In this document: piece after piece, positions 23,175 through 31,941 of the stretch
How positions within the stretch are numbered: the stretch's first letter is position 1
Layout of the letters: each line of letters starts with the position of its first letter
Assembly: GCA_965660875.1 (NCBI GenBank)
Contig: CBFIBQ010000019.1
Coordinates: forward strand, 1-63,537
DNA from: UBA6770 sp965660875
GTDB taxonomy: Bacteria; Bacteroidota; Bacteroidia; Flavobacteriales_G; Salibacteraceae
Direction of reading: 5' to 3'
Length of the DNA: 63,537 nucleotides
Position numbers and translations under genes: made by a program
Notes under the pieces: model-generated
The model's input: the letters and a program-made list of their open reading frames with translations, nothing else
Databases searched by the model: none
What the model was told of the DNA's origin: nothing

Positions 23175-24488
23175 ATGAAAAAGTTACTCATAGTAGGATT
23201 TGTTGCACTAATCCTTTCTAGCTGTATGAATGATACAGGTGGTCAGTTGACAGGTGTGCTTGGAAGGCAGGTTTGGTACCAGCCGGATCCGTATGGGATG
23301 TTGTATATACCCCCGGGTAGTTTTAATATGGGACCTAATGATCAGGATGCTCCATATTCGTATACATCAAAGTCGAAAACAGTTTCTGTGTCTCCATTTT
23401 ACATGGATGAGACTGAAATAACAAATAATGAATACAGACAGTTTGTGTATTGGGTTAGAGACTCAATGGCATATAAAATCCTAGGTGAAGAGGTGAGTGA
23501 GGAGATATTTCTGATTACTGTTAATGAGTATGAAGAAGATATTGACCCCCCAATCATTAACTGGGATGCGGAGTTGGACTGGGATGAGCCAGAAAATCGT
23601 GAAGCATTGTCTGTTATGTTTTTGCCCCAATACGAACGTTTTTATGGCAGAAAAACTATAGATACAAGAAAGTTGGTTTATGAATATTACTGGATCGATT
23701 ATAGGGATGCGGCTCGAAAGAGTCCAACCATTAATGGAGACCCCTTGAGAGAACGTGGTATGACAGACCGCTCTGTATTTATAAAGCGTGATGAGATATC
23801 TGTTTACCCTGATACCCTATGCTGGATTCATGACTTTACTTATTCTTACAACGAACCGTTAACGAATATGTATTTCTGGCATCCGGCCTATGATGAGTAT
23901 CCAGTAGTTGGAGTTACTTGGAAGCAAGCAAGAGCATTTTCTATTTGGAGAACTATGCAACACAATAAGTTTCTTGCAGGTGTAGGTGAGAGTTTTGTGC
24001 AAGATTACAGACTGCCTACTGAATCGGAATGGGAATATGCTGCAAGAGGCGGTTTGGATTTGTCTCCGTATCCATGGGGTGGGCCTTACATTAGAAATAC
24101 TAGAGGCTGTTTCTTGGCTAACTTTAAACCACTTCGTGGTAATTACTATGATGACGGCGGTATTCATACAGTGCCAGTTGTATCTTATGAGCCAAATGAT
24201 TTTGGATTGTATTGTATGGCAGGTAATGTTGCGGAATGGACAAGTACAGCGTTTGATGAGTCGGTTTACGACTTTGCACATGACCTGAACATGGATTATA
24301 AGTATGAAGCAAAAGACGATGATCCACCGGTGTTGAAGAGAAAAGTAATCCGAGGTGGTTCTTGGAAGGATGTTGGATACTTCCTTCAAACAAGTTCTAG
24401 AACATACGAATATCAAGATACAGCAAAATCTTATATTGGGTTTAGAAATGTAATGAGTTACCTAGGGATGGGTAAGAGTGATATATAA
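23175..24488 (+). CDS. gldK: Gliding motility/T9SS lipoprotein GldK
   Basis: A 437-residue lipoprotein. The signal peptide ends in a lipobox (LILSSC, Cys17). The rest is an FGE-sulfatase/SUMF1-like domain: IPPGSFNMGPND, FYMDETEITNNEYRQFVYWV, RLPTESEWEYAARGG, GNVAEWTSTAF and VIRGGSWKD. GldK (PorK) forms the periplasmic ring of the type IX secretion system with GldN and is attached to the outer membrane. No enzymatic function is established for it. The gene starts the gldK-L-M-N set and has a strong Shine-Dalgarno sequence. Confidence 0.95.
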   Translation: MKKLLIVGFVALILSSCMNDTGGQLTGVLGRQVWYQPDPYGMLYIPPGSFNMGPNDQDAPYSYTSKSKTVSVSPFYMDETEITNNEYRQFVYWVRDSMAYKILGEEVSEEIFLITVNEYEEDIDPPIINWDAELDWDEPENREALSVMFLPQYERFYGRKTIDTRKLVYEYYWIDYRDAARKSPTINGDPLRERGMTDRSVFIKRDEISVYPDTLCWIHDFTYSYNEPLTNMYFWHPAYDEYPVVGVTWKQARAFSIWRTMQHNKFLAGVGESFVQDYRLPTESEWEYAARGGLDLSPYPWGGPYIRNTRGCFLANFKPLRGNYYDDGGIHTVPVVSYEPNDFGLYCMAGNVAEWTSTAFDESVYDFAHDLNMDYKYEAKDDDPPVLKRKVIRGGSWKDVGYFLQTSSRTYEYQDTAKSYIGFRNVMSYLGMGKSDI

Positions 24489-24525
24489 AAAGATTAATAT
24501 TAAAATAAACTAAAAACAAGTAATT

Positions 24526-25380
24526 ATGTCAGGGAAGAAAGGAGGATTAGCGCATTTTCTTTATGGAACAGTTAAAGGAAAGACTATTGTAAACATTTCA
24601 ATGTCTGTTGGTGCAGCGGTTGTGATTTTGGGGGCTTTATTTAAAATTCAGCATTATCCAGGTGCAAGTCTTATGTTGATTGTTGGTTTGTGTACGGAGT
24701 CCGCACTGTTCTTCTTAGGGGCGATTGAGCCTCAGCACCTTGCATTAGACTGGTCAAAAGTATACCCTGAATTAGCAGAGCATGATGAAGACGAAGACGA
24801 AGAGTTTGAGTCTGATGAATTAGTAGAGTCTACTGACGATACTGATGACCTGACTGTAACGCAGAAATTGGACGAGATGCTGGAGGAAGCGAAAATAGGT
24901 CCTGAGCTTCTTGAAAGTCTTGGAGCTGGTTTACGTGGTCTTTCAGACCAGACAGGTAAATTAAACGATATTACAGACGCTTCTGTAGCAACCAATGAGT
25001 ATGTACAAAGCGTAAGAGGTGCTGCAACTTCAGTTACAAGCCTTTCAGAAACATATGCCACAGCTGCAAATGCATTAACTGGTTTAGCAGAAGAAAATAG
25101 AGAAGGTGCTAACTTTGGCGAGCAATTAAGTAAAATGTCTTCCAACTTGACAGAGTTGAATTCAGCTTATGAGCTGCAATTAAGAAGTGCTCAGGAAACG
25201 TTAGAGAATTCTAAAGGTTATTTCACGGGTGTAGATGAATTAATGGCAAGTTTGAATAACTCCGTTGATGATGCTAAAGTATACTCAGAGAAAATGGGCG
25301 AATTGTCAAGGAATATTACGTCGTTGAACACAGTATATGGAAACATGCTTACAGCAATGAATCCAAATACCAACGCTTAG
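24526..25380 (+). CDS. gldL: T9SS/gliding motor subunit GldL
   Basis: A 284-residue inner-membrane protein with two helices (about 22-40 and 48-66). Residues matching those studied in Flavobacterium GldL are present: Tyr13, Lys40 and His43 (LFKIQH), and the buried Glu58 in helix two (LCTESA). GldL and GldM form the proton-driven motor that powers T9SS and gliding. After the membrane part comes a very acidic linker (residues about 84-107) and a long Ala/Ser/Leu-rich, coiled-coil-like C-terminus. The protein is longer than the roughly 215 residues of the F. johnsoniae protein. Confidence 0.95.
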   Translation: MSGKKGGLAHFLYGTVKGKTIVNISMSVGAAVVILGALFKIQHYPGASLMLIVGLCTESALFFLGAIEPQHLALDWSKVYPELAEHDEDEDEEFESDELVESTDDTDDLTVTQKLDEMLEEAKIGPELLESLGAGLRGLSDQTGKLNDITDASVATNEYVQSVRGAATSVTSLSETYATAANALTGLAEENREGANFGEQLSKMSSNLTELNSAYELQLRSAQETLENSKGYFTGVDELMASLNNSVDDAKVYSEKMGELSRNITSLNTVYGNMLTAMNPNTNA

Positions 25381-25425
25381 TAGAAAAGTTATTTAATAAT
25401 TATCATTAAACAAGGAGACTAGAAT

Positions 25426-27078
25426 ATGTCATTAGGTGATTTGCCTCCACGGCAGAAGATGATTAACTTGATGTATTTGGTGCTTTTATGTCTATTGGCC
25501 ATGAACGTATCAAAAGAAATCTTGCAGTCATTTTTAATTATAAACGAAGGTTTAGAAAGAACTACTGAGAATTTCGAGAGTAAGATAGAGCAGACTTATG
25601 TGAATTTTGGTAGAAAGAATGCTGATGACCCTAAGAAAGTGGGGCCATACTATGAGCATGCCAAAGAACTCAAGGAGAATGCGGATGAAATAGTTGAATT
25701 GATTGAAAAAATCAAAAGGAAGTTAGTTGCTACAGCTGACCAATTACCGGAAGATGCACCAGATTCAGCTTATTCTATTGAGCATTGTCATAGTAAGGAT
25801 AATCAAGATATTGGTGCCCAAGTGATGATAGGCCCAGATCTAAACAACCCTAAAGGTCCTGAGGATGAGTATAGTGCTTTGAATCTTAAAGAAAAGATAA
25901 AGGTTTTTAATGAGCATTTGGAAAGTTTCATCCAGGTAAAATCATTGGTTAAGGAAATGCAAATACCATTGGGTAAGATGAAGGAACATGGTATGATGGT
26001 AGAGTGGGAAATTGGAAACTTTAACCATTTGCCGCTAGCAGCTACCGTGACTAACCTAACCCGTTTTCAGGCAGCTGTAAGAAATTCTGAAGCAGATGCT
26101 CTAAAAGAGCTGATGTCAGAGATAAGTGCTGATGATTTTGCATTTGATACTTTAGCAGTGAAAGTTATTCCAAGAAACGGAACTTACATTACTCAAGGTG
26201 ATTCATTTAAGGCTGATGTAATAGTTGCGGCATATAGTACAACGAAAAATCCAAAATTGGTAATAGGAGAAGTTGATACAACTGGTGATGAGCCTGAAGT
26301 AAAAGACGGAGATACCTCGGCTGTAAAGTTTGAAAGTAGAGGTATTCCTACCTATGGAGTTAAGACGAGCACTTTAGGTGAGCAAAAGTGGGGTGGAATT
26401 ATTAAAATCCTAAAGCCAAATGGAAAATGGGCGCCTTACAAGTTTGAGCATAAATATGTTGTAGCTAAGCCAAGTTTAGTGGTGTCACCAACAAAAATGA
26501 ATGTGTTCTACAAAGGATTGGAAAACCCAGTTGATATTTCAGTATCCGGTGTTGCCTCTAGGAACCTTTCCATGACTATTTCTGGTGGAGGCTGTCGTGT
26601 TGTTCCAAAAGCTAAAGATCAAGGAAAATACGAAGTTGTGCCTAGTGCGAAGTCAAGAGATAGAACGGTTAAGATTTCAGTTACATCTAATGTTGATGGT
26701 GTTAAAACAACATATAAACCCATTGAGTATCGTTTAAAAACGGTACCTAAACCTACACCTTACTTTGTGGGTAAGACCGGTTCTGTAGATATGAAGAAAA
26801 GTAAGCTTACTACTGGCCAGTTTATGACGGCAAAATTGGATGACTTCCTTTTTGACTTAAAATACAAAGTGGTTAGTTTTGAAATGTTTGTAAGTGTGGG
26901 CGGTAAGTCAGCATCTTACAGAGCGAAAGGAAATAGATTGACTGGTGAAATGAAAGGTGTTCTTAGAACAATGAAACCAGGGCAAACTGTAATATTTCAG
27001 AAACTTGTTGCTCAAATGGCAAAACCAGGTGCTCCTACACGACCACTTGACGGAAATATCATTATTCACGTAAAATAA
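25426..27078 (+). CDS. gldM: T9SS/gliding motor subunit GldM
   Basis: A 550-residue protein anchored by one N-terminal helix (about 13-32) with a large periplasmic region built of several beta domains. Arg9 and Tyr17 fall at the same numbers as the functionally important residues of Flavobacterium GldM; Arg9 is thought to pair with the GldL glutamate. The periplasmic part transmits rotation to the GldK/GldN ring. The start is supported by an AAGGAG sequence about 10 nt upstream. The order gldL-gldM-gldN is intact, with a 5-bp gap to gldN. Confidence 0.96.
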   Translation: MSLGDLPPRQKMINLMYLVLLCLLAMNVSKEILQSFLIINEGLERTTENFESKIEQTYVNFGRKNADDPKKVGPYYEHAKELKENADEIVELIEKIKRKLVATADQLPEDAPDSAYSIEHCHSKDNQDIGAQVMIGPDLNNPKGPEDEYSALNLKEKIKVFNEHLESFIQVKSLVKEMQIPLGKMKEHGMMVEWEIGNFNHLPLAATVTNLTRFQAAVRNSEADALKELMSEISADDFAFDTLAVKVIPRNGTYITQGDSFKADVIVAAYSTTKNPKLVIGEVDTTGDEPEVKDGDTSAVKFESRGIPTYGVKTSTLGEQKWGGIIKILKPNGKWAPYKFEHKYVVAKPSLVVSPTKMNVFYKGLENPVDISVSGVASRNLSMTISGGGCRVVPKAKDQGKYEVVPSAKSRDRTVKISVTSNVDGVKTTYKPIEYRLKTVPKPTPYFVGKTGSVDMKKSKLTTGQFMTAKLDDFLFDLKYKVVSFEMFVSVGGKSASYRAKGNRLTGEMKGVLRTMKPGQTVIFQKLVAQMAKPGAPTRPLDGNIIIHVK

Positions 27079-27083
27079 GAAAC

Positions 27084-27938
27084 ATGAAAAATCTGCTTCA
27101 GTATACGTTGGTTATTGCATCCTTTGCGTTGTTTGGATCTATATCTGCGCAGCAAAGTATGGTATTGGATGGAATCGTAGTAAATGAAAATACTCCTTCC
27201 AGAAAAGTGATACCCTACACTAATTTACGGCAAGCAGATGTAATGTGGCAGAAGCGTGTATGGAGAAGAATTGATTTAAGGAAAAAGCAAAATCAAGTAT
27301 TCTATTTCCCAGAAGAGCCGGCTCAAGGTAGAAAAAATCTATTCGACTACATTAGAGAGGGTTTAATTGAAGATGGTACCTTGACTGCTTATGATCCAGG
27401 ACCTCCTACAGATCCAGATGATGAGTTTACAAGAGCTTATACGGCTGAGGAGGTAATGAAAACTATGGTTTCTCAAACCGAAGTTGAGATATTCGATGAG
27501 TTTGGTGAAGTTACTGGAACAGAGACTGTCTATGATACACTGCGTTCTGCGAACATTAAGTTCTATGAAATCAAAGAAGAATGGTTTTTTGAACGTCAGC
27601 GTTCGGTTATGGATGTACGGATAATTGGAATAAAGCCTATGGCTGAAGTTGAGGGCCCTGATGGTAATCCTACATTACAGGATTTGTTCTGGATTTATTT
27701 TCCTGAGGCACGTTATGTATTTGCAAACAGCGAGGTATTTAATCGTAAAAATGATGCAGAAAGAAGAACATACGAGGATATTTTCTGGAAGCGTCAATTT
27801 GAGTCTACTGTTATAAAAGTGTCTAACGTCTACGATAGACAGATACGGGATTATAAGACAGGCTTAGATGCTTTGTTAGAAGCGGAAAAGATTGAAACAG
27901 AAATCTTCAATTTTGAGCATGACCTCTGGCATTTCTAA
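27084..27938 (+). CDS. gldN: Gliding motility/T9SS periplasmic protein GldN
   Basis: A 284-residue exported protein. The signal peptide (LLQYTLVIASFALFGSISAQ) ends in SAQ. Family features include the IPYTNLRQADVMWQKRVWRR region near residue 50 and the C-terminal YEDIFWKRQF block. GldN (PorN) forms the periplasmic ring with the lipoprotein GldK and contacts GldM. It closes the operon, and a strong bidirectional terminator lies 22 bp downstream. There is one copy here; some flavobacteria carry a second paralogue, gldO. Confidence 0.95.
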   Translation: MKNLLQYTLVIASFALFGSISAQQSMVLDGIVVNENTPSRKVIPYTNLRQADVMWQKRVWRRIDLRKKQNQVFYFPEEPAQGRKNLFDYIREGLIEDGTLTAYDPGPPTDPDDEFTRAYTAEEVMKTMVSQTEVEIFDEFGEVTGTETVYDTLRSANIKFYEIKEEWFFERQRSVMDVRIIGIKPMAEVEGPDGNPTLQDLFWIYFPEARYVFANSEVFNRKNDAERRTYEDIFWKRQFESTVIKVSNVYDRQIRDYKTGLDALLEAEKIETEIFNFEHDLWHF

Positions 27939-27960
27939 ATTACATTTAAAGTACAACACA

Positions 27961-27989
27961 AAAAAAGGGAACTTCGGTTCCCTTTTTTT
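27961..27989 (+). terminator. Bidirectional terminator between gldN and rfbB
   Basis: AAAAAAGGGAAC pairs with GTTCCCTTTTTT around a TTCG tetraloop, with T-runs on both strands. It serves gldN on the plus strand and the convergent rfbB on the minus strand. Confidence 0.92.
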
Positions 27990-28019
27990 ATGCGTTATAT
28001 TTTACTTTAAAATCAATTG

Positions 28020-29078
28020 TTACTTCGAGTACATTTTATTATAATACGACTGATAATCTCCGGAAACAACACGTTCTAGCCATATCTGATTATTAAGGTA
28101 CCAGTTTACTGTTTTTCGTATTCCAGTTTCAAAGGTTTCTTCAGGCTTCCAATTGAGTTCGTCAGTCAGTTTGCTAGCATCAATTGCATAGCGCATATCG
28201 TGTCCTTTTCTATCTTCAACGTAGGTTATGAGTTGTTCAGATGTACCAGAAGATTGATTAAGTTGAGCATCCATAACTGCGCAGAGCTCCTTAACCAAGT
28301 CTATATTCGACCATTCGTTTAGCCCTCCTATATTGTATGTTTCCCCGTGTTTACCTTTATGAAATACTAGATCAATTGCCTTGGCGTGATCTTCTACATA
28401 CAACCAATCTCTAATATTTAGGCCTTCACCATAAATTGGTAAAGGCTTTTTGTTCTTAATGTTGTTGATGCATAAAGGGATTAACTTCTCTGGAAATTGA
28501 TTTGGTCCATAATTATTCGAGCAATTAGAAATTACAACTGGAAGTTTGTATGTGTTACTAAAAGCCCGTACAAAGTGATCTGAGGCAGCTTTTGAGGCGC
28601 TATATGGACTTTTGGGGTCATACGGTGTAGACTCTAGAAATAAGCCAGTTTCGCCAAGACTGCCGTATACTTCATCTGTGGATACGTGATAAAAGAGATG
28701 GTCATTTAAATCTCCTGACCATTTTGAGACACATTCGTTAAGTAAATTAACCGTACCCAATACATTGGTTTCAACAAATATATTCGGGTTCTCAATAGAA
28801 CGGTCAACGTGGGATTCAGCCGCCAAATGAATGACATTATCAATCTTGTACTTGCGGAATGCTGATTCAATAGCTTCTTGTGAACATAGGTCGCCCTTAA
28901 CAAAAGTGTAATTAGAGGCCTCTTCAATGTCAGAGATGTTCTCTAAGTTACCCGCATAGGTTAGTTTATCAAAGTTGATAATGTGATAATCCGGATACTT
29001 ATTGACTAAGAGTCGAATTAAATGCGAACCAATAAATCCTGCACCACCTGTGACTAAAATTGACTTTTTAAAATTCAT
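28020..29078 (-). CDS. rfbB: dTDP-glucose 4,6-dehydratase
   Basis: A 352-residue extended SDR. The NAD motif GGAGFIGSHLIR is at the N-terminus, with HLAAESHVDRSI, HVSTDEVYGS and the catalytic YSASKAASDH. It converts dTDP-glucose to dTDP-4-keto-6-deoxyglucose, the entry to rhamnose and other 6-deoxysugars. The partner genes rfbA, rfbC and rfbD are not in the window. It is the last gene of the nucleotide-sugar operon, 3 bp after the tviB-like gene. Confidence 0.93.
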   Translation of the reverse strand: MNFKKSILVTGGAGFIGSHLIRLLVNKYPDYHIINFDKLTYAGNLENISDIEEASNYTFVKGDLCSQEAIESAFRKYKIDNVIHLAAESHVDRSIENPNIFVETNVLGTVNLLNECVSKWSGDLNDHLFYHVSTDEVYGSLGETGLFLESTPYDPKSPYSASKAASDHFVRAFSNTYKLPVVISNCSNNYGPNQFPEKLIPLCINNIKNKKPLPIYGEGLNIRDWLYVEDHAKAIDLVFHKGKHGETYNIGGLNEWSNIDLVKELCAVMDAQLNQSSGTSEQLITYVEDRKGHDMRYAIDASKLTDELNWKPEETFETGIRKTVNWYLNNQIWLERVVSGDYQSYYNKMYSK

Positions 29079-29081
29079 ATG

Positions 29082-30377
29082 CTATAGTGACCAATAATCA
29101 AGGTCATTAAACTGACCTCTAAATATTCCTTTAACGTCTACAAAAAGACCGTCATTCGAAAGTATAGTTTTAAAATATTCCTCGTCTAGACTTAAGTATT
29201 CACTGTGGTTAACGGCCATAACTATAGCGTCATATTTCCCAGAAATACCATTCTCCGCGAGGCTGAAGTGATATTCCTCAAATAATTCTTTTGAATCAGC
29301 ATGAGGATCCACCACATCCACTTCTACACGATAGGACTGTAATTCTTTCACTACATCTACCACTTTAGAATTTCTAATATCGCTAACATTTTCTTTGAAG
29401 GTAGCTCCCATTAGTAAAACCCTAGATCCACTGATGTTCTTTCCTTTTCCCAGTATTCTTTTTACCGTTTGTTTGGCAACATAAAAACCCATACTATCGT
29501 TCACGTATCGACCTGAGTTTATAACCTTTGCATGATACCCGACGCCCTCTGCCTTAAAAGTTAGGTAGTAAGGATCTACGCCAATACAGTGACCTCCAAC
29601 CAATCCGGGCTTAAATGGCAAGAAGTTCCATTTAGTACCTGCAGCTTCTAATACTTCAAAAGTATTTATACCAATACGGTTAAAAATTATGGAAAGCTCA
29701 TTCATTAAAGCGATGTTCAAATCACGTTGTGTATTCTCAATGATTTTCGCAGCTTCAGCAACCTTAATTGAAGATGCTTTATGCACTCCCGGTTCAATAA
29801 TGAGCTCATATACTTTGCTAATGATATCTAAAGACTCCTCGTCACAACCAGAAACAACTTTCAAAATCTTAGTAATGGTATGCTCCTTGTCACCGGGGTT
29901 AATTCTTTCAGGGCTATAACCTACTTTAAAATCCTCGACAAATTTAAGTCCAGAGTGCTGTTCCAAAACAGGAATACAATCGTCCTCTGTACAACCAGGG
30001 TATACAGTAGATTCAAAAACAACGTAGTCTCCTTTTTTAAGCACTTTTCCTACAGTTTCAGAGGCGCCTAATAGCGGTCGAAGGTTCGGTTGATTGTATT
30101 CATCAATTGGTGTAGGAACAGCTACAACGAAAAAGTTAACGTCTTTGAGGTCTTCTAACTTATGAGTAAATTCAATTTCACAGCCTTCAAAATCTTTTGA
30201 CTCCAATTCTTCACTAGGATCTATATGATTTTTCATCATATCAACACGTTCTGCGTTGATATCAAAACCTACAACTTTTATTTTTCTGGCAAACTCCAGT
30301 GCTATTGGTAAACCCACATAACCAAGTCCTATTACTGCCAGTTTGGAATCATTATTTATCAATTTTTCTAGTACCAT
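29082..30377 (-). CDS. tviB: UDP-N-acetylhexosamine 6-dehydrogenase (TviB/WbpO type)
   Basis: A 431-residue nucleotide-sugar dehydrogenase. The NAD motif is AVIGLGYVGLPIA. The blocks YESTVYPGCTE-like FESTVYPGCTEDD, SPERINPGDKEHT and ENTQRDLNIALMNE match Salmonella TviB closely. The catalytic cysteine is in GLVGGHCIGVDPYY. It oxidises UDP-GlcNAc or UDP-GalNAc to the uronic acid. With the wbpE-like and wbpD-like genes of this operon it could supply a diacetamido-uronic acid. It sits 3 bp after the acetyltransferase gene. Confidence 0.9.
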   Translation of the reverse strand: MVLEKLINNDSKLAVIGLGYVGLPIALEFARKIKVVGFDINAERVDMMKNHIDPSEELESKDFEGCEIEFTHKLEDLKDVNFFVVAVPTPIDEYNQPNLRPLLGASETVGKVLKKGDYVVFESTVYPGCTEDDCIPVLEQHSGLKFVEDFKVGYSPERINPGDKEHTITKILKVVSGCDEESLDIISKVYELIIEPGVHKASSIKVAEAAKIIENTQRDLNIALMNELSIIFNRIGINTFEVLEAAGTKWNFLPFKPGLVGGHCIGVDPYYLTFKAEGVGYHAKVINSGRYVNDSMGFYVAKQTVKRILGKGKNISGSRVLLMGATFKENVSDIRNSKVVDVVKELQSYRVEVDVVDPHADSKELFEEYHFSLAENGISGKYDAIVMAVNHSEYLSLDEEYFKTILSNDGLFVDVKGIFRGQFNDLDYWSL

Positions 30378-30380
30378 GTC

Positions 30381-30953
30381 TTAGCTCAATTTTCTGACTT
30401 TTCCGTCTTTCAGTTCGTATTCTTCCTTTGATTCTTTACAAATAGCGCGACCTTTTTCATCGAACGCTAGTTTTGATCCATATTCACTCATCCAACCAAT
30501 TTGCTTAGAGGGGTTACCTACAACCAATGCATAGTCCGGCACCTCTTTGGTTACTACGGCACCTGCACCGATAAATGCAAATCGACCTATATCATTGCCG
30601 CAGACAACAGTTGCGTTAGCACCAATTGATGCACCTTTTTTTACCAAAGTTTTTTCATATTGCCCCCTGCGATTCACTGCGCTGCGGGGATTGTTCACAT
30701 TAGTAAAAACCATTGATGGCCCCAAAAAAACGTCATCCTCACAGATAACACCTGTGTAGATAGAGACATTATTCTGAATTTTTACATTTTTACCTAATAT
30801 TACATCAGGTGAGATTACGCAGTTCTGACCAATGTTGCAACCTTCTCCGATGATGCAGTCTTTCATTATATGAGAGAAATGCCAAATCTTGGTATTGTTG
30901 CCAATTTGACAACCCTCATCGATTACTGCGCTTGAGTGGTTGAAGTAGCTCAT
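30381..30953 (-). CDS. wbpD: Left-handed beta-helix N-acetyltransferase (WbpD/WlbB type)
   Basis: A 190-residue hexapeptide-repeat acyltransferase. Repeats run from about residue 5 to 150 (for example IGNNTKIWHFSHIM, IGQNCVISPDVILG, DDVFLGPSMVFTN). The segment NRRGQYEKTLVKKGASIGAN and the PSKQIGWMSEYG tail match UDP-2-acetamido-3-amino-glucuronate N-acetyltransferases. It would acetylate the 3-amino group made by the DegT aminotransferase. It lies one base after the UXS gene and 3 bp before tviB. Confidence 0.87.
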   Translation of the reverse strand: MSYFNHSSAVIDEGCQIGNNTKIWHFSHIMKDCIIGEGCNIGQNCVISPDVILGKNVKIQNNVSIYTGVICEDDVFLGPSMVFTNVNNPRSAVNRRGQYEKTLVKKGASIGANATVVCGNDIGRFAFIGAGAVVTKEVPDYALVVGNPSKQIGWMSEYGSKLAFDEKGRAICKESKEEYELKDGKVRKLS

Positions 30954-30954
30954 T

Positions 30955-31941
30955 TTATTTCTTTATGTAATCAGTAAAATCATTGTGTTCAGTCTTATAC
31001 AATTCATCAGCACTCAATGATTTAAAATATTGATAAGTTATTCTTAACCCTTCGTCCCGTGATATTGCAGGTTGCCAACCCAAAAGACTCTGAGCTTTTG
31101 TTATATCAGGACGTCTTTGTTTAGGATCGTTAACGGGTAAATCTTTGTAAATTACTTTTTGATCGGTTTCCGTTAACCGGATAATTTCTTCGGCAAACTC
31201 TCCGATGGTAATTTCGTCTGGGTTACCAATATTCATGGGCATATGATAGTCTGAAAGCAATAATCTATAAATGCCTTCGATTAGATCATCTACGTAACAA
31301 AACGACCGCGTTTGAGAGCCATCTCCAAAAACCGTAAGGGATTCTCCTCTGAGCGCTTGACCGATAAAAGCGGGAAGCACTCTACCATCATTTAAGCGCA
31401 TTCTTGGGCCGTAAGTATTGAAAATTCGAACTATACGCGTTTCAACACCGTGAAAGTTGTGATAGGCCATAGTAATGGCTTCCTGAAAACGTTTGGCTTC
31501 GTCATAAACCCCTCTTGGCCCAACAGGGTTTACATTACCCCAATACTCTTCTGGCTGTGGATGTATTGTGGGGTCACCGTATACTTCACTTGTACTTGCT
31601 ACTAGAATTCTAGCGCCTTTAGCCTTAGCTAAACCCAACAAGTTGTGGGTGCCAAGCGAACCTACTTTTAGGGTTTGGATGGGTATTTTTAGGTAATCGA
31701 TTGGGCTGGCCGGCGAGGCAAAATGGAGAATATATTTCAGTTTTCCAGGAACATGCACAAAATTAGAAACATCGTGATGGGAGAAAATAAAATTTTCATT
31801 ACCCATTAAATGCTCAATGTTTGCAAGATTTCCAGTAATAAGGTTGTCCATACCAATCACACGATAGCCTTCCTTTAAAAACCTATCGCACAAATGAGAC
31901 CCTAAAAACCCCGCTGCTCCTGTTATTAAAACTTGTTCCAT
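30955..31941 (-). CDS. UDP-glucuronate decarboxylase (UDP-xylose synthase, SDR)
   Basis: A 328-residue extended SDR. Features are ITGAAGFLGSHLCDRF, FASPASPIDYLKIP, VASTSEVYGDP, YDEAKR (the catalytic Tyr-Lys pair), VRIFNTYGPRM and the GWQP segment near the C-terminus. This pattern is that of UXS, which makes UDP-xylose from UDP-glucuronate. It is immediately downstream of ugd, with a one-base overlap, and ugd supplies its substrate; the pair is a complete route from UDP-glucose to UDP-xylose. Confidence 0.9.
   Translation of the reverse strand: MEQVLITGAAGFLGSHLCDRFLKEGYRVIGMDNLITGNLANIEHLMGNENFIFSHHDVSNFVHVPGKLKYILHFASPASPIDYLKIPIQTLKVGSLGTHNLLGLAKAKGARILVASTSEVYGDPTIHPQPEEYWGNVNPVGPRGVYDEAKRFQEAITMAYHNFHGVETRIVRIFNTYGPRMRLNDGRVLPAFIGQALRGESLTVFGDGSQTRSFCYVDDLIEGIYRLLLSDYHMPMNIGNPDEITIGEFAEEIIRLTETDQKVIYKDLPVNDPKQRRPDITKAQSLLGWQPAISRDEGLRITYQYFKSLSADELYKTEHNDFTDYIKK

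Noticed and set aside
23859..24416. 185-codon minus-strand ORF inside gldK
   Set aside because: It is antisense to a well-conserved gene, has no family features and no promoter; a shadow frame.
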